NCBI GenBank assembly: GCA_913058025.1
Contig: CAJXPN010000192.1
Span: forward strand, 1-7,476
Reading direction: 5' to 3'
DNA: 7,476 nt
Origin: an uncultured Myxococcales bacterium
GTDB lineage: Bacteria > Myxococcota_A > Bradymonadia > Bradymonadales > Bradymonadaceae
Positions 1-6,137 of the stretch are shown here, one piece after another. How positions within the stretch are numbered: position 1 is the first letter of the stretch; each line of letters starts with the position of its first letter. A program made the translations under genes and the position numbers. Below the pieces are notes generated by a model. It did no database searches. It was not told where the DNA came from and saw only the letters and a program-made list of their open reading frames with translations.

Positions 1-202
1 CGCCGAGCGGCAGCTCGCCGACCGGCAGGCGCCGCTGGTTCGGGCGCCATGCGTTCAGGCGCTCGAGCGTGTAGGGCACCCACACGCGCTCGGCCTCGTC
101 GGGGTCGGCCGCCGAGCGGAACAGCGCGACGAGCGCGTCGAAGCGTTTGGACGACGGCTTCCCATCGTGGAGCAGGCTGCGCAGCTCTCCGAAGTCACTC
201 AT
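1..202 (-). CDS. LRR5: N-terminal start of a further LRR-family protein, 3'-truncated by the window edge
   Basis: Only the first 67 codons are present, with no stop before the window edge. Translation from ATG 202 gives MSDFGELRSLLHDGKPSS, then a core EAERVWVPYTLER and QRRLPV. This is the N-terminal module that opens LRR2, LRR3 and LRR4. About 41 of 60 residues match LRR2, including DPDEAERVW and QRRLPV, both absent from LRR3 and LRR4, so this is a second copy of the LRR2 sub-type. The start overlaps the LRR4 stop within ATGAGTGA (202-195). The ribosome binding site is modest (GGGGA, 5 nt upstream), suggesting that translation depends on ribosomes arriving from LRR4. The LRR domain itself is not visible and is predicted from the paralogs. 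No terminator or gap separates it from LRR4. Confidence 0.9.
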   Translation of the reverse strand, partial: MSDFGELRSLLHDGKPSSKRFDALVALFRSAADPDEAERVWVPYTLERLNAWRPNQRRLPVGELPLG

Positions 203-2174
203 CCAGATCCCCGCTGTCATTCAAACGCTCCAACGCCCAGGGGTTGAGCGTGACGCCCTCGCGGACGTCGTCCGCGAGGATCCCTCGAAGGTCGAGGGAT
301 CTCGAGGCATAGAGCGACCCGAGGCTGCGAAGGTTCGGGGAGGTCGCGAGCGCCCTCCAGACCGCGTCCTCCCACTCGTGGTACCCCAACCAGAGCGAGT
401 CCAACGACGCCGCGTGCGGTGACCCCGCGAGCGCGAGCATCGCGTCTCCATCACAACCGTTGCGCTTCGCGCTCACGTGCGTGAGGCCATCCATCACGGG
501 CCCGGCGAGGAGCGCGCGCATGCCGTACGGCCCCGCGCCGACGTCGTTCACGTTCAAGAAGCGCAACGCGTCGAGGCGCCGCGAGCGCCCGAACACCTCG
601 AGGCCCGCGTCCCCGAACGGGGTGCCCTCGAGCATGAGCTCACGGAGCCCCTCGGGCGCCACAGCGAGCAGCTCCTCGAGCCACGGCGCGCCGAAGAGGT
701 TGCGGTCGAGATACAGCACGCTCAGGCGCATGGCGCCGAGACCCGCGAGCACCCACGCCGAGGCATCCGTGAGCCCGTTCCCGCCGAGGTTGAGCGTCTG
801 GAGCGCCGGGAAGCGCGACGAGCCGTCACCCGAAAAGAGCGAGGCGAAGCCCTCGTCACCGATCAGGCAATCCTCCAGGTCGAGCCCGACGACGCCCTCG
901 AGGTGTGGAGACGCCGCGAGCGCTCGCGCGCCCTCGGCGCCCATCGGGTTGCCGTAGATGGCGATGTTGGCGGCCCCGGCGAGCCGGTTCGTCTGCGCGA
1001 GCGCGAGCGTCGCGCGCGCGTCCAGGCCGCTAGCGGCGAGGTGGAGGTTGGCGATCTCGCCCGCGCGAGAGCGATCTCTGGGGAACTCCACTTCGACCGA
1101 ATCGTCGCCCAACGTGAGCTCGTCGAGCACGCACTCGTCCATGTCGAGCTCGACGAGCGCGTTCATCCCCGGACCTCGCATGATCTCCATGACGCCCTGC
1201 GCGCCGAGCGGGTTCCCCTCCAGCTTCAGGCGAGAGAGGGCTGGCCAGGAAGCGCTGGCCATCGCGCGGGCACCTCGCGGGCCGACGCACCCATGCATCA
1301 GCTCCAGGCGCCGCATCGTCTCGGGCGCGCCTGAGCGAACCAACGCGAGCACGCCGTCGTCACCGACGCTCGAGTAGGACGTATCGAGTTTGCGGCACCC
1401 GCTCAGGGCCCCGGACTCCGCCAACGCCACGAGGCCGTCGTCTTCGACCTCGCAGCTGTAGAGGCTGAGTGACTCGAGCGGCCTGTTCGCGCCTCGGGCC
1501 AGCGCCGCCGCCGCCCCCTCGCCCAGCGGGTTGTACGACAGGTCCAGCACACGCAGCGCGGGCGCGGTCGCTCGCGCCAGCGCGCGAACGCCGTCACCCT
1601 CGATCCCACACGCCGAGAGCGACAGCTCCTGGAGCGTCTCGATCATGGGCGAGGACGCGAGCGCCTCGAGCCCCGCGTCCCCGACGGCGCTGAGGTTCAA
1701 CGACAGCCGCCTGAGCATGAGCGACGACCCCGCGAGCGCCTCCACGCCGCCCTTCACCTCCCTGAGCTCCAGCGCCTCGAGCCCCTGCGCGTGGGGCGAC
1801 CCAGCCAACCAGTCGAGGATCGTGCCGTGCGCATTCGATGCCTCGAACACGAAGTCTCTCACGCCCGCGAACGCCTGTGAGGTCACCAGCTCCTCGAGCC
1901 TCGCCCCTGACCACGGCTGGTACCCGAGCGTGAGCGCGCGCGCCAGCGGGAGCCACGACAGCTCACCTTGCTCGAGCGAGGACTCGCCCGCGAACGTCAC
2001 CGCGCGCTCGGCGTCTGGCCACGCCTCGAGGTGCTCCAACGCGTAGGGCAACCACACCCGCTCGGCCTCGCCGCTGTCCGGCGCCTGGCGAAACAGCCCG
2101 AGCAGCTGCTCGAACGCCTCCTTCGAGGGCTCGGCGTCGTGCAGCAGGCTCCTGACCTCTCCGAAGTCCGCCAC
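195..2174 (-). CDS. LRR4: RI-like leucine-rich-repeat protein, GTG start, complete, 659 aa
   Basis: Start assigned to GTG at 2174. It sits one base after the LRR3 TAA, has GGAGG 6 nt upstream, and gives a protein (formyl-Met)-ADFGEVRSLLH that aligns end to end with its paralogs. The in-frame ATG at 2210 would add 12 residues lying over the LRR3 end and has no homologous counterpart. Residues 1-104 are the N-terminal module (EAERVWLPYALEH). LRRs 1-19 span 105-617. The cap contains LNPW and a tail ending DSGDLDE, seven residues longer than that of LRR1. Repeat 2 is shortened to 22 residues. Repeat 10 contains RDRS (366-369; 1068-1079), where the other copies have EDRS. Its repeats 5-20 are a close copy of LRR1, with the differences clustered in the beta-strand face. 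Its end overlaps the LRR5 start by 8 nt. No catalytic residues recognised; probable cytoplasmic recognition or scaffold protein. Confidence 0.95.
   Translation of the reverse strand: MADFGEVRSLLHDAEPSKEAFEQLLGLFRQAPDSGEAERVWLPYALEHLEAWPDAERAVTFAGESSLEQGELSWLPLARALTLGYQPWSGARLEELVTSQAFAGVRDFVFEASNAHGTILDWLAGSPHAQGLEALELREVKGGVEALAGSSLMLRRLSLNLSAVGDAGLEALASSPMIETLQELSLSACGIEGDGVRALARATAPALRVLDLSYNPLGEGAAAALARGANRPLESLSLYSCEVEDDGLVALAESGALSGCRKLDTSYSSVGDDGVLALVRSGAPETMRRLELMHGCVGPRGARAMASASWPALSRLKLEGNPLGAQGVMEIMRGPGMNALVELDMDECVLDELTLGDDSVEVEFPRDRSRAGEIANLHLAASGLDARATLALAQTNRLAGAANIAIYGNPMGAEGARALAASPHLEGVVGLDLEDCLIGDEGFASLFSGDGSSRFPALQTLNLGGNGLTDASAWVLAGLGAMRLSVLYLDRNLFGAPWLEELLAVAPEGLRELMLEGTPFGDAGLEVFGRSRRLDALRFLNVNDVGAGPYGMRALLAGPVMDGLTHVSAKRNGCDGDAMLALAGSPHAASLDSLWLGYHEWEDAVWRALATSPNLRSLGSLYASRSLDLRGILADDVREGVTLNPWALERLNDSGDLDE
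208..212 (-). promoter_or_regulatory. Weak ribosome binding site of LRR5
   Basis: GGGGA sits 5 nt before ATG 202, within the last codons of LRR4. It is a poorer match than at the other junctions. The 8-nt overlap with LRR4 could compensate through coupled re-initiation. Confidence 0.5.
257..301. repeat. Two adjoining perfect inverted repeats inside the end of LRR4
   Basis: Bases 257-266 pair perfectly with 270-279 around a 3-nt loop. Bases 279-288 pair perfectly with 292-301 around another 3-nt loop. The two 10-bp hairpins share base 279 and lie within the LRR4 cap codons, about 55-100 nt before the LRR5 start. There is no T-run after them on the minus strand, so an intrinsic terminator is unlikely. 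LRR1 keeps only a 7-bp form of the first (6183-6199). They may be a by-product of GC-rich codons or an mRNA structure affecting downstream expression. Confidence 0.5.
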
Positions 2175-2175
2175 G

Positions 2176-4164
2176 TTACTCCTCCTCGCGGGCGCCTGGC
2201 GCGAGCTCACGCGCCCATATCCGCGCCGCCCACGGGGTCAACGGCGCGTCAGACACGCGCAGTCGACGCAACAGCGCGTACAACGCCTCGCCCTGGTCGA
2301 CGTCGACCCACTCGAGCGAGGGCAGGTTCGGAGACGTCGCCAGCGCCGCCAACGCGACCTCGCTCCACGACCACTCGTCCACGTCGAGAGACCGCAACGC
2401 CTGGCATGAGCTCGAGCCGGCCAACGCCAACGTCACCTCGTCGCTCCACCCGTTGTCTTCGACGCTCAGCCTCTCGAGGCCCCCCATCACGCGCCCCGTC
2501 ACCAGCGCCACGAGGCCCTGTTCGCCCGCCTCGACGTCGCTCAACTCGAGCGACCCCAGCCGAAGGTGAGGCGACCGCGCGAGCCGCTCCAGGCCGCCGT
2601 CGTGGAGCGGGTTCTCCGAGAGGACGAGGCCCTCGAGCGAGGCGAAGCCGGGGGCCTGCGCGATCGCCTCGGCCCACCCACCCCCGATGAGGTTCTCCTG
2701 CACCGACAGCTCCCTCAGCCCCATGAAACCTGCGCGAGACATCGCTCTCGCCGAGGCATCCGTGAGGCCGTTGCGCCCGAGGGAGAGCACCTCGAGCCCG
2801 GCGAGCGGACCCGACTGACCACCGGAGACGAGCGCCGCGAAGCCCTCGTCGCCCAGACCGCACGATACGAGACTCAGCGCGACGAGCCCGGACAGGTGCG
2901 GAGACGACCCGAGCGCGTCGGCGGCCTCCCGGGAGAGCGGGTTCTCGTCGAGCGTGAGCGACGCGACCCCACCGAGCCGGCGCGTGCGCGACAGCGCGGT
3001 CACCGCGTCGGCGCTCAGGCCGCACGCGCCGAGGTCGAGCTCGAGAGGCGCCCCGGGAGCCGAGCGGTCCTCGACGAACTCCGTCGGCCCTGCGCCGAGC
3101 GGCTCCTCGAACACGTTCCCGCTGAGGATGAGCCTGGTCAACGACCCCAGCCACTCGGCGCGCAGGAGCGCGATCACCCCTCGACCGTCCACGCGGTTCG
3201 ACCACAGGTCGAGCGCGACCAACGCTGGCCACGCCCTCGCCGCGAACGCGCGGACGCCTCGGCGGCCGATCGCGTTGCCCTCTAGCTCGAGCTGGGTCAG
3301 GTTCGACACGTCGGTCAGCGACGACAGCGCCTCGAGGCCGGCGTCCCCGAGCCCCGTGCGCCCGAGGAAGAGCTCGCGGCACCCGTCGAGGCGACCCGAG
3401 CGCGTGAGCGCGACGACCCCGCCATCTCCCACTGGACACCTCGACAGCGAGAGCGACTCGAGAGGAGGCTGGTCTCTCGCGCCCGCGAGCGCCTCGGCGG
3501 CGCGCGCGGTGAGATCGTTGTCGGACAGGTCCAACCGAACGAGCCGGGGCGCGTACGCCCTGGCCAGGTCCTCGACCCCTGCGTCCGTGAGCTCGCAGTC
3601 GCTCAGCTGGAGCGTGTGCAGGGTCGACGGCGTCGGGGACCTGGCCAGGGCGCGCAACGACGCGTCACCGACCTCGCACGCCTCGAGCTGGAGAACCTCG
3701 AGCGGCAACCCTCGCCTCATGAATGCCTCGATCCCCTCCTCACCCTGGACGCCGAACACCCTGAGCTCGCGTAGCTGACCTAGATGCGGCGAGGCCGCCA
3801 TCACCCCGAAGAGATCATCGGAGAACGGCGGGTAGCTCATGCGCAACGCCCTCACGTTCACGAGCCGCTCGGACGCGAGCAGCTCCATCGTGGCCGCGGC
3901 GGTCCAGCCGAACAACGAGACGTCCAACGTCCGCGCCAGCGCGACCCACGTCACGTCGTCGACTCCCGAGTCGTCGCGGTTCAGCTCGATCGCTCTGACC
4001 TCGTCGGGCCACGACTTCACCCGATCCAACGCGTAGGGCAACCACACCCGCTCGGCCTCGCCGCGATCCTCCGCATGCAGAAGCAGCTCGAGCAACCTGT
4101 CGAACGCCTCCTGCGAGGGCTCGGCGTCGTGGAGCAGGCTCCTGACCTCTCCAAAGTCACTCAT
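2176..4164 (-). CDS. LRR3: RI-like leucine-rich-repeat protein, complete, 662 aa
   Basis: Start chosen at ATG 4164 (MSDFGEVRSLLH), with GGGAG 7 nt upstream. The frame stays open to 4677, but those extra 171 codons are the reverse-frame end of LRR2 and have Arg/Pro-rich shadow composition. The N-terminal module is residues 1-103 and includes EAERVWLPYALDR. LRRs 1-19 cover residues 104-616, and the 20th (from 617) leads into a cap where the motif reads LTPW instead of NPW, followed by a charged tail ending REEE. Repeat 10 has a five-residue enlargement and EDRS at 365-368 (3061-3072). Repeat 15 reads NLIGGGW and repeat 19 has WSWSE, in place of the FGxPW and EWED of LRR1/LRR4. It is the only member of its sub-type in the window, yet its first ~50 codons are nearly identical in DNA to those of LRR4. 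It overlaps LRR2 by 4 nt and ends 1 nt before LRR4. Function unknown. Confidence 0.96.
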   Translation of the reverse strand: MSDFGEVRSLLHDAEPSQEAFDRLLELLLHAEDRGEAERVWLPYALDRVKSWPDEVRAIELNRDDSGVDDVTWVALARTLDVSLFGWTAAATMELLASERLVNVRALRMSYPPFSDDLFGVMAASPHLGQLRELRVFGVQGEEGIEAFMRRGLPLEVLQLEACEVGDASLRALARSPTPSTLHTLQLSDCELTDAGVEDLARAYAPRLVRLDLSDNDLTARAAEALAGARDQPPLESLSLSRCPVGDGGVVALTRSGRLDGCRELFLGRTGLGDAGLEALSSLTDVSNLTQLELEGNAIGRRGVRAFAARAWPALVALDLWSNRVDGRGVIALLRAEWLGSLTRLILSGNVFEEPLGAGPTEFVEDRSAPGAPLELDLGACGLSADAVTALSRTRRLGGVASLTLDENPLSREAADALGSSPHLSGLVALSLVSCGLGDEGFAALVSGGQSGPLAGLEVLSLGRNGLTDASARAMSRAGFMGLRELSVQENLIGGGWAEAIAQAPGFASLEGLVLSENPLHDGGLERLARSPHLRLGSLELSDVEAGEQGLVALVTGRVMGGLERLSVEDNGWSDEVTLALAGSSSCQALRSLDVDEWSWSEVALAALATSPNLPSLEWVDVDQGEALYALLRRLRVSDAPLTPWAARIWARELAPGAREEE
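2179..2187 (-). promoter_or_regulatory. Ribosome binding site deciding the GTG start of LRR4
   Basis: GAGGAGGAG is the strongest Shine-Dalgarno-like run at any junction here. It encodes the final glutamates of LRR3 (REEE) and also serves LRR4: its GGAGG core ends 6 nt before GTG 2174. A strong site beside a weaker GTG codon supports this start over the upstream ATG at 2210, which lies on the wrong side of the site. Confidence 0.8.
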
Positions 4165-6125
4165 CCAGAGTCTCCCTGTCGCGTGGGTCGGTGTCGGTGG
4201 GTCCAGGGGTTCAAGCGCGCGCCTTCGGCGCGTAGGATCGACAACACGTCGAGGAGCGTGTCGATGCCACCTCTGAACGAGAAGCTCGACAGCGCCGACA
4301 GGTGCGTCGAGGTCGCGAGCTCGCGCCACGTGACCTCGTCGAACCTGGCGTAGCTCATCCTCAACGTGCGAAGCGACGCAGCCTGCGGGTTCGCAGCCAG
4401 CGCCTTGAACACATCGTCTGCGCCGACAGCCGACGTGTTGAACGTACGCAGGCCCTCGAGCACCGGGGACCCGAAGAGCGCGCGCAGCCCCCTCGACTCG
4501 ATCATCGTCCCCGACACGTCCAGGAGCACCAGCGCGCTCAGGTTCGGAGAGTTCGCCAGCGCCTCGGCGCCCTCGTCGTCGACGAGGCAACCCGTGAGCC
4601 AGAGGTCCTCGATCGTCTGGCTCGCGGGGTTCTGGGCGAGCGCCTCGACCCACGGAGAACCGAAGAGGTTGTCGCACGCGGTGAGTTGGCGCAGCCCCGA
4701 GAGGCCCGACTCCTCGAGCACCCTCGACGAGGCGTCCGTGAGCTCGTTTCCGCCGATGTCGAGCACCGCGAGCGCCCGGAAGCGTTCGCCCGCGCCCGGC
4801 GCGAACAGCGCCTCGAACCCATCGTCCATGAGGGCGCAGTCCTCCAGGTCGAGCTCGATCAGCGACCCGAGCCGCTCGCTCGCGCCGAGCGCGCGCGCGG
4901 CCGAGGGGTCGAGCATGTCGTCGCGCAGGCTCAGAGAAGTCACCGTCTCCAGCGCGCGCGTGCGGACCAGCTCCTCGATGAGCCGCGGCCCCGCCTCGCA
5001 GGACGAGAGGTCGACCTGGCGGAGCGAGGCGGGCTGGCTTCGATCCTCGGGCACCTCGAACGCGTCGTCCTCGCAGTCGTTCTCGCTCATATCCAGGGAC
5101 GACAACGCGGGCATGTTCGGCGAGCGGAGCAACGCGAGGGCACCGCGCGCGCCGATGGCGTTCGCCTCGAGGTAGAGGTCTCGAAGCTCGGGGACCTCGG
5201 CCTCGGCGAGCGCGAGCGCGCCGACGTCGGTGACGGCGTCGCGCCGCATCTCGAGCGTGCGCACCTCACGCAACGCGCCGGACTCCACGAGCGCCAGGAG
5301 CGCGCCGTCTCCCACTCCGCACGCGCTCAGGCCGAGGTGGTTCACCCCGTCGAGCCGACCCGAGCGCGCGAGCGCGACGACCCCCTCGTCGCCGATCGGG
5401 TTGCCCTGGAGATCGAGCTTGCGAAGCGGCGCGCCAGGTTGGCGCGCGAGCTCGACGAGACACGACGAGGCCAGGCGGTTGTCCGACAGCGTCAGGCTCG
5501 TGATCGACCGAGAGGTCGGCGAGCGCGCGAGATCACGCGCGGCGTCGTCGCCGATCCCACAGGCCGAGAGGTCGAGCGCGTGAAGGATCGGGGACGCGCA
5601 CCGGATGAAGGCACGCAGCCCGTGGTCGCCCACGTCGCACCAGCGCAAGGACAGCGAGCCGAGCCGCATCTCGCCCAGCGCCTCCATCGCCTGCGCGACG
5701 CCCTCCCCTCGCAGCGACTGGAGCGACAGCGACTCGAGCGCGCCCAGGTGCTCCGAACCCACGATCCATCCGAGCAGACCCTCGGGCGCGCGCGCTGCGG
5801 CGTACGAAAGCGAGCGCAGGTTCCGCGCGATCGAGGACGTGACCAGCTCGTGGAGGAACGCATCCGAGTAGGTCGTGGTGGAGAGGTCGAGGTGGCAAGC
5901 GAGCGCCACCCACGCCGGCGGGCGCTCACCAGGCGACAGCGCTCTGACCGGTAGGCGCCGCTGGATCGGGAGCCATGAGCTCACGCGCTCCAGCGCATAG
6001 GGCAACCACACGCGCTCGGCCTCGTCGGGGTCCTCGGCCGCGCTGAACATCGCGATCAGTTCGTCGAAGGTCGACGACGACGTCTCGCGGTGCAACAGGC
6101 TGCGCAGCTCTCCGAAGTCACCCAT
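4161..6125 (-). CDS. LRR2: RI-like leucine-rich-repeat protein, complete, 654 aa
   Basis: Start chosen at ATG 6125: GAGGAG ends 6 nt upstream, and the protein then begins MGDFGELRSLLH, matching the starts of LRR3 and LRR5. An in-frame ATG two codons earlier (6131) is possible but too close to the ribosome binding site. A longer reading from 6374 would bury 250 nt of LRR1. Residues 1-102 form the N-terminal module, with EAERVWLPYALER and QRRLPV. Residues 103-611 are 19 LRRs of 25-30 residues. The 20th (from 612) merges into a cap with LNPW. Repeat 10 (from residue 341) has lost the helical consensus and contains EDRS at 360-363 (5037-5048). No signal peptide, membrane helix or catalytic motif is visible. 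LRR5 is its nearest relative over the part that can be compared (about 41 of 60 N-terminal residues identical). The TGA overlaps the LRR3 start as ATGA. Role unknown; a binding scaffold is the best guess. Confidence 0.96.
   Translation of the reverse strand: MGDFGELRSLLHRETSSSTFDELIAMFSAAEDPDEAERVWLPYALERVSSWLPIQRRLPVRALSPGERPPAWVALACHLDLSTTTYSDAFLHELVTSSIARNLRSLSYAAARAPEGLLGWIVGSEHLGALESLSLQSLRGEGVAQAMEALGEMRLGSLSLRWCDVGDHGLRAFIRCASPILHALDLSACGIGDDAARDLARSPTSRSITSLTLSDNRLASSCLVELARQPGAPLRKLDLQGNPIGDEGVVALARSGRLDGVNHLGLSACGVGDGALLALVESGALREVRTLEMRRDAVTDVGALALAEAEVPELRDLYLEANAIGARGALALLRSPNMPALSSLDMSENDCEDDAFEVPEDRSQPASLRQVDLSSCEAGPRLIEELVRTRALETVTSLSLRDDMLDPSAARALGASERLGSLIELDLEDCALMDDGFEALFAPGAGERFRALAVLDIGGNELTDASSRVLEESGLSGLRQLTACDNLFGSPWVEALAQNPASQTIEDLWLTGCLVDDEGAEALANSPNLSALVLLDVSGTMIESRGLRALFGSPVLEGLRTFNTSAVGADDVFKALAANPQAASLRTLRMSYARFDEVTWRELATSTHLSALSSFSFRGGIDTLLDVLSILRAEGARLNPWTHRHRPTRQGDSG
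4172..4177 (-). promoter_or_regulatory. Ribosome binding site of LRR3
   Basis: AGGGAG lies inside the last codons of LRR2, with a 7-nt spacer before ATG 4164. It supports the short LRR3 protein over the 833-codon open frame and fits coupling through the ATGA overlap. Confidence 0.8.
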
Positions 6126-6131
6126 CACCAT

Positions 6132-6137
6132 CTCCTC
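6132..6137 (-). promoter_or_regulatory. Ribosome binding site of LRR2
   Basis: On the minus strand GAGGAG overlaps the LRR1 TGA stop and is followed by ATGGTG and then the ATG at 6125. The spacing of 6 nt favours the second ATG over the first, which would have no spacer at all. Overlap of stop and ribosome binding site is typical of re-initiating, coupled genes. Confidence 0.8.

Larger units (their letters stand above)
1..1550 (-). repeat. Downstream copy of a ~5.92 kb tandem gene-block duplication
   Basis: This stretch (the start of LRR5 plus repeats 5-20 of LRR4) aligns with 5924-7476 at a constant offset. The offset is 5926 bp at 1498, 901 and 844. It is 5923 bp at 421 and at the start codons (202 versus 6125), and 5926 again at 21. 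Each change of 3 bp is a single-codon indel: repeat 15 is one residue longer in LRR1, and the N-terminal module is one residue longer in LRR5. The gene junction itself aligns without gaps. The copy probably continues past both visible limits. Confidence 0.85.

Noticed and set aside
2175..2210. ATG start for LRR4 at 2210
   Set aside because: It would overlap LRR3 by 35 nt and add 12 residues without counterpart in the family. GTG 2174 has GGAGG at ideal spacing.
4218..4232. 6-bp GC hairpin with triloop as a terminator after LRR2
   Set aside because: It is inside LRR2 coding sequence, has no T-run in the direction of transcription, and LRR3 follows with a coupled start.
4165..4677. 513-nt upstream extension of the LRR3 frame
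   Set aside because: It lies wholly over LRR2, has shadow-like composition and does not match any paralog. A ribosome binding site and the conserved MSDFGE start sit at 4164.
4302..5954. 550-residue open frame on the plus strand, opposite LRR2
   Set aside because: Arg/Glu/His-rich composition with no recognisable domain. It is the antisense shadow of a GC-rich coding gene whose paralogous register is clear on the other strand; similar shadows lie opposite the other genes (e.g. 477-1334, 3784-4353).
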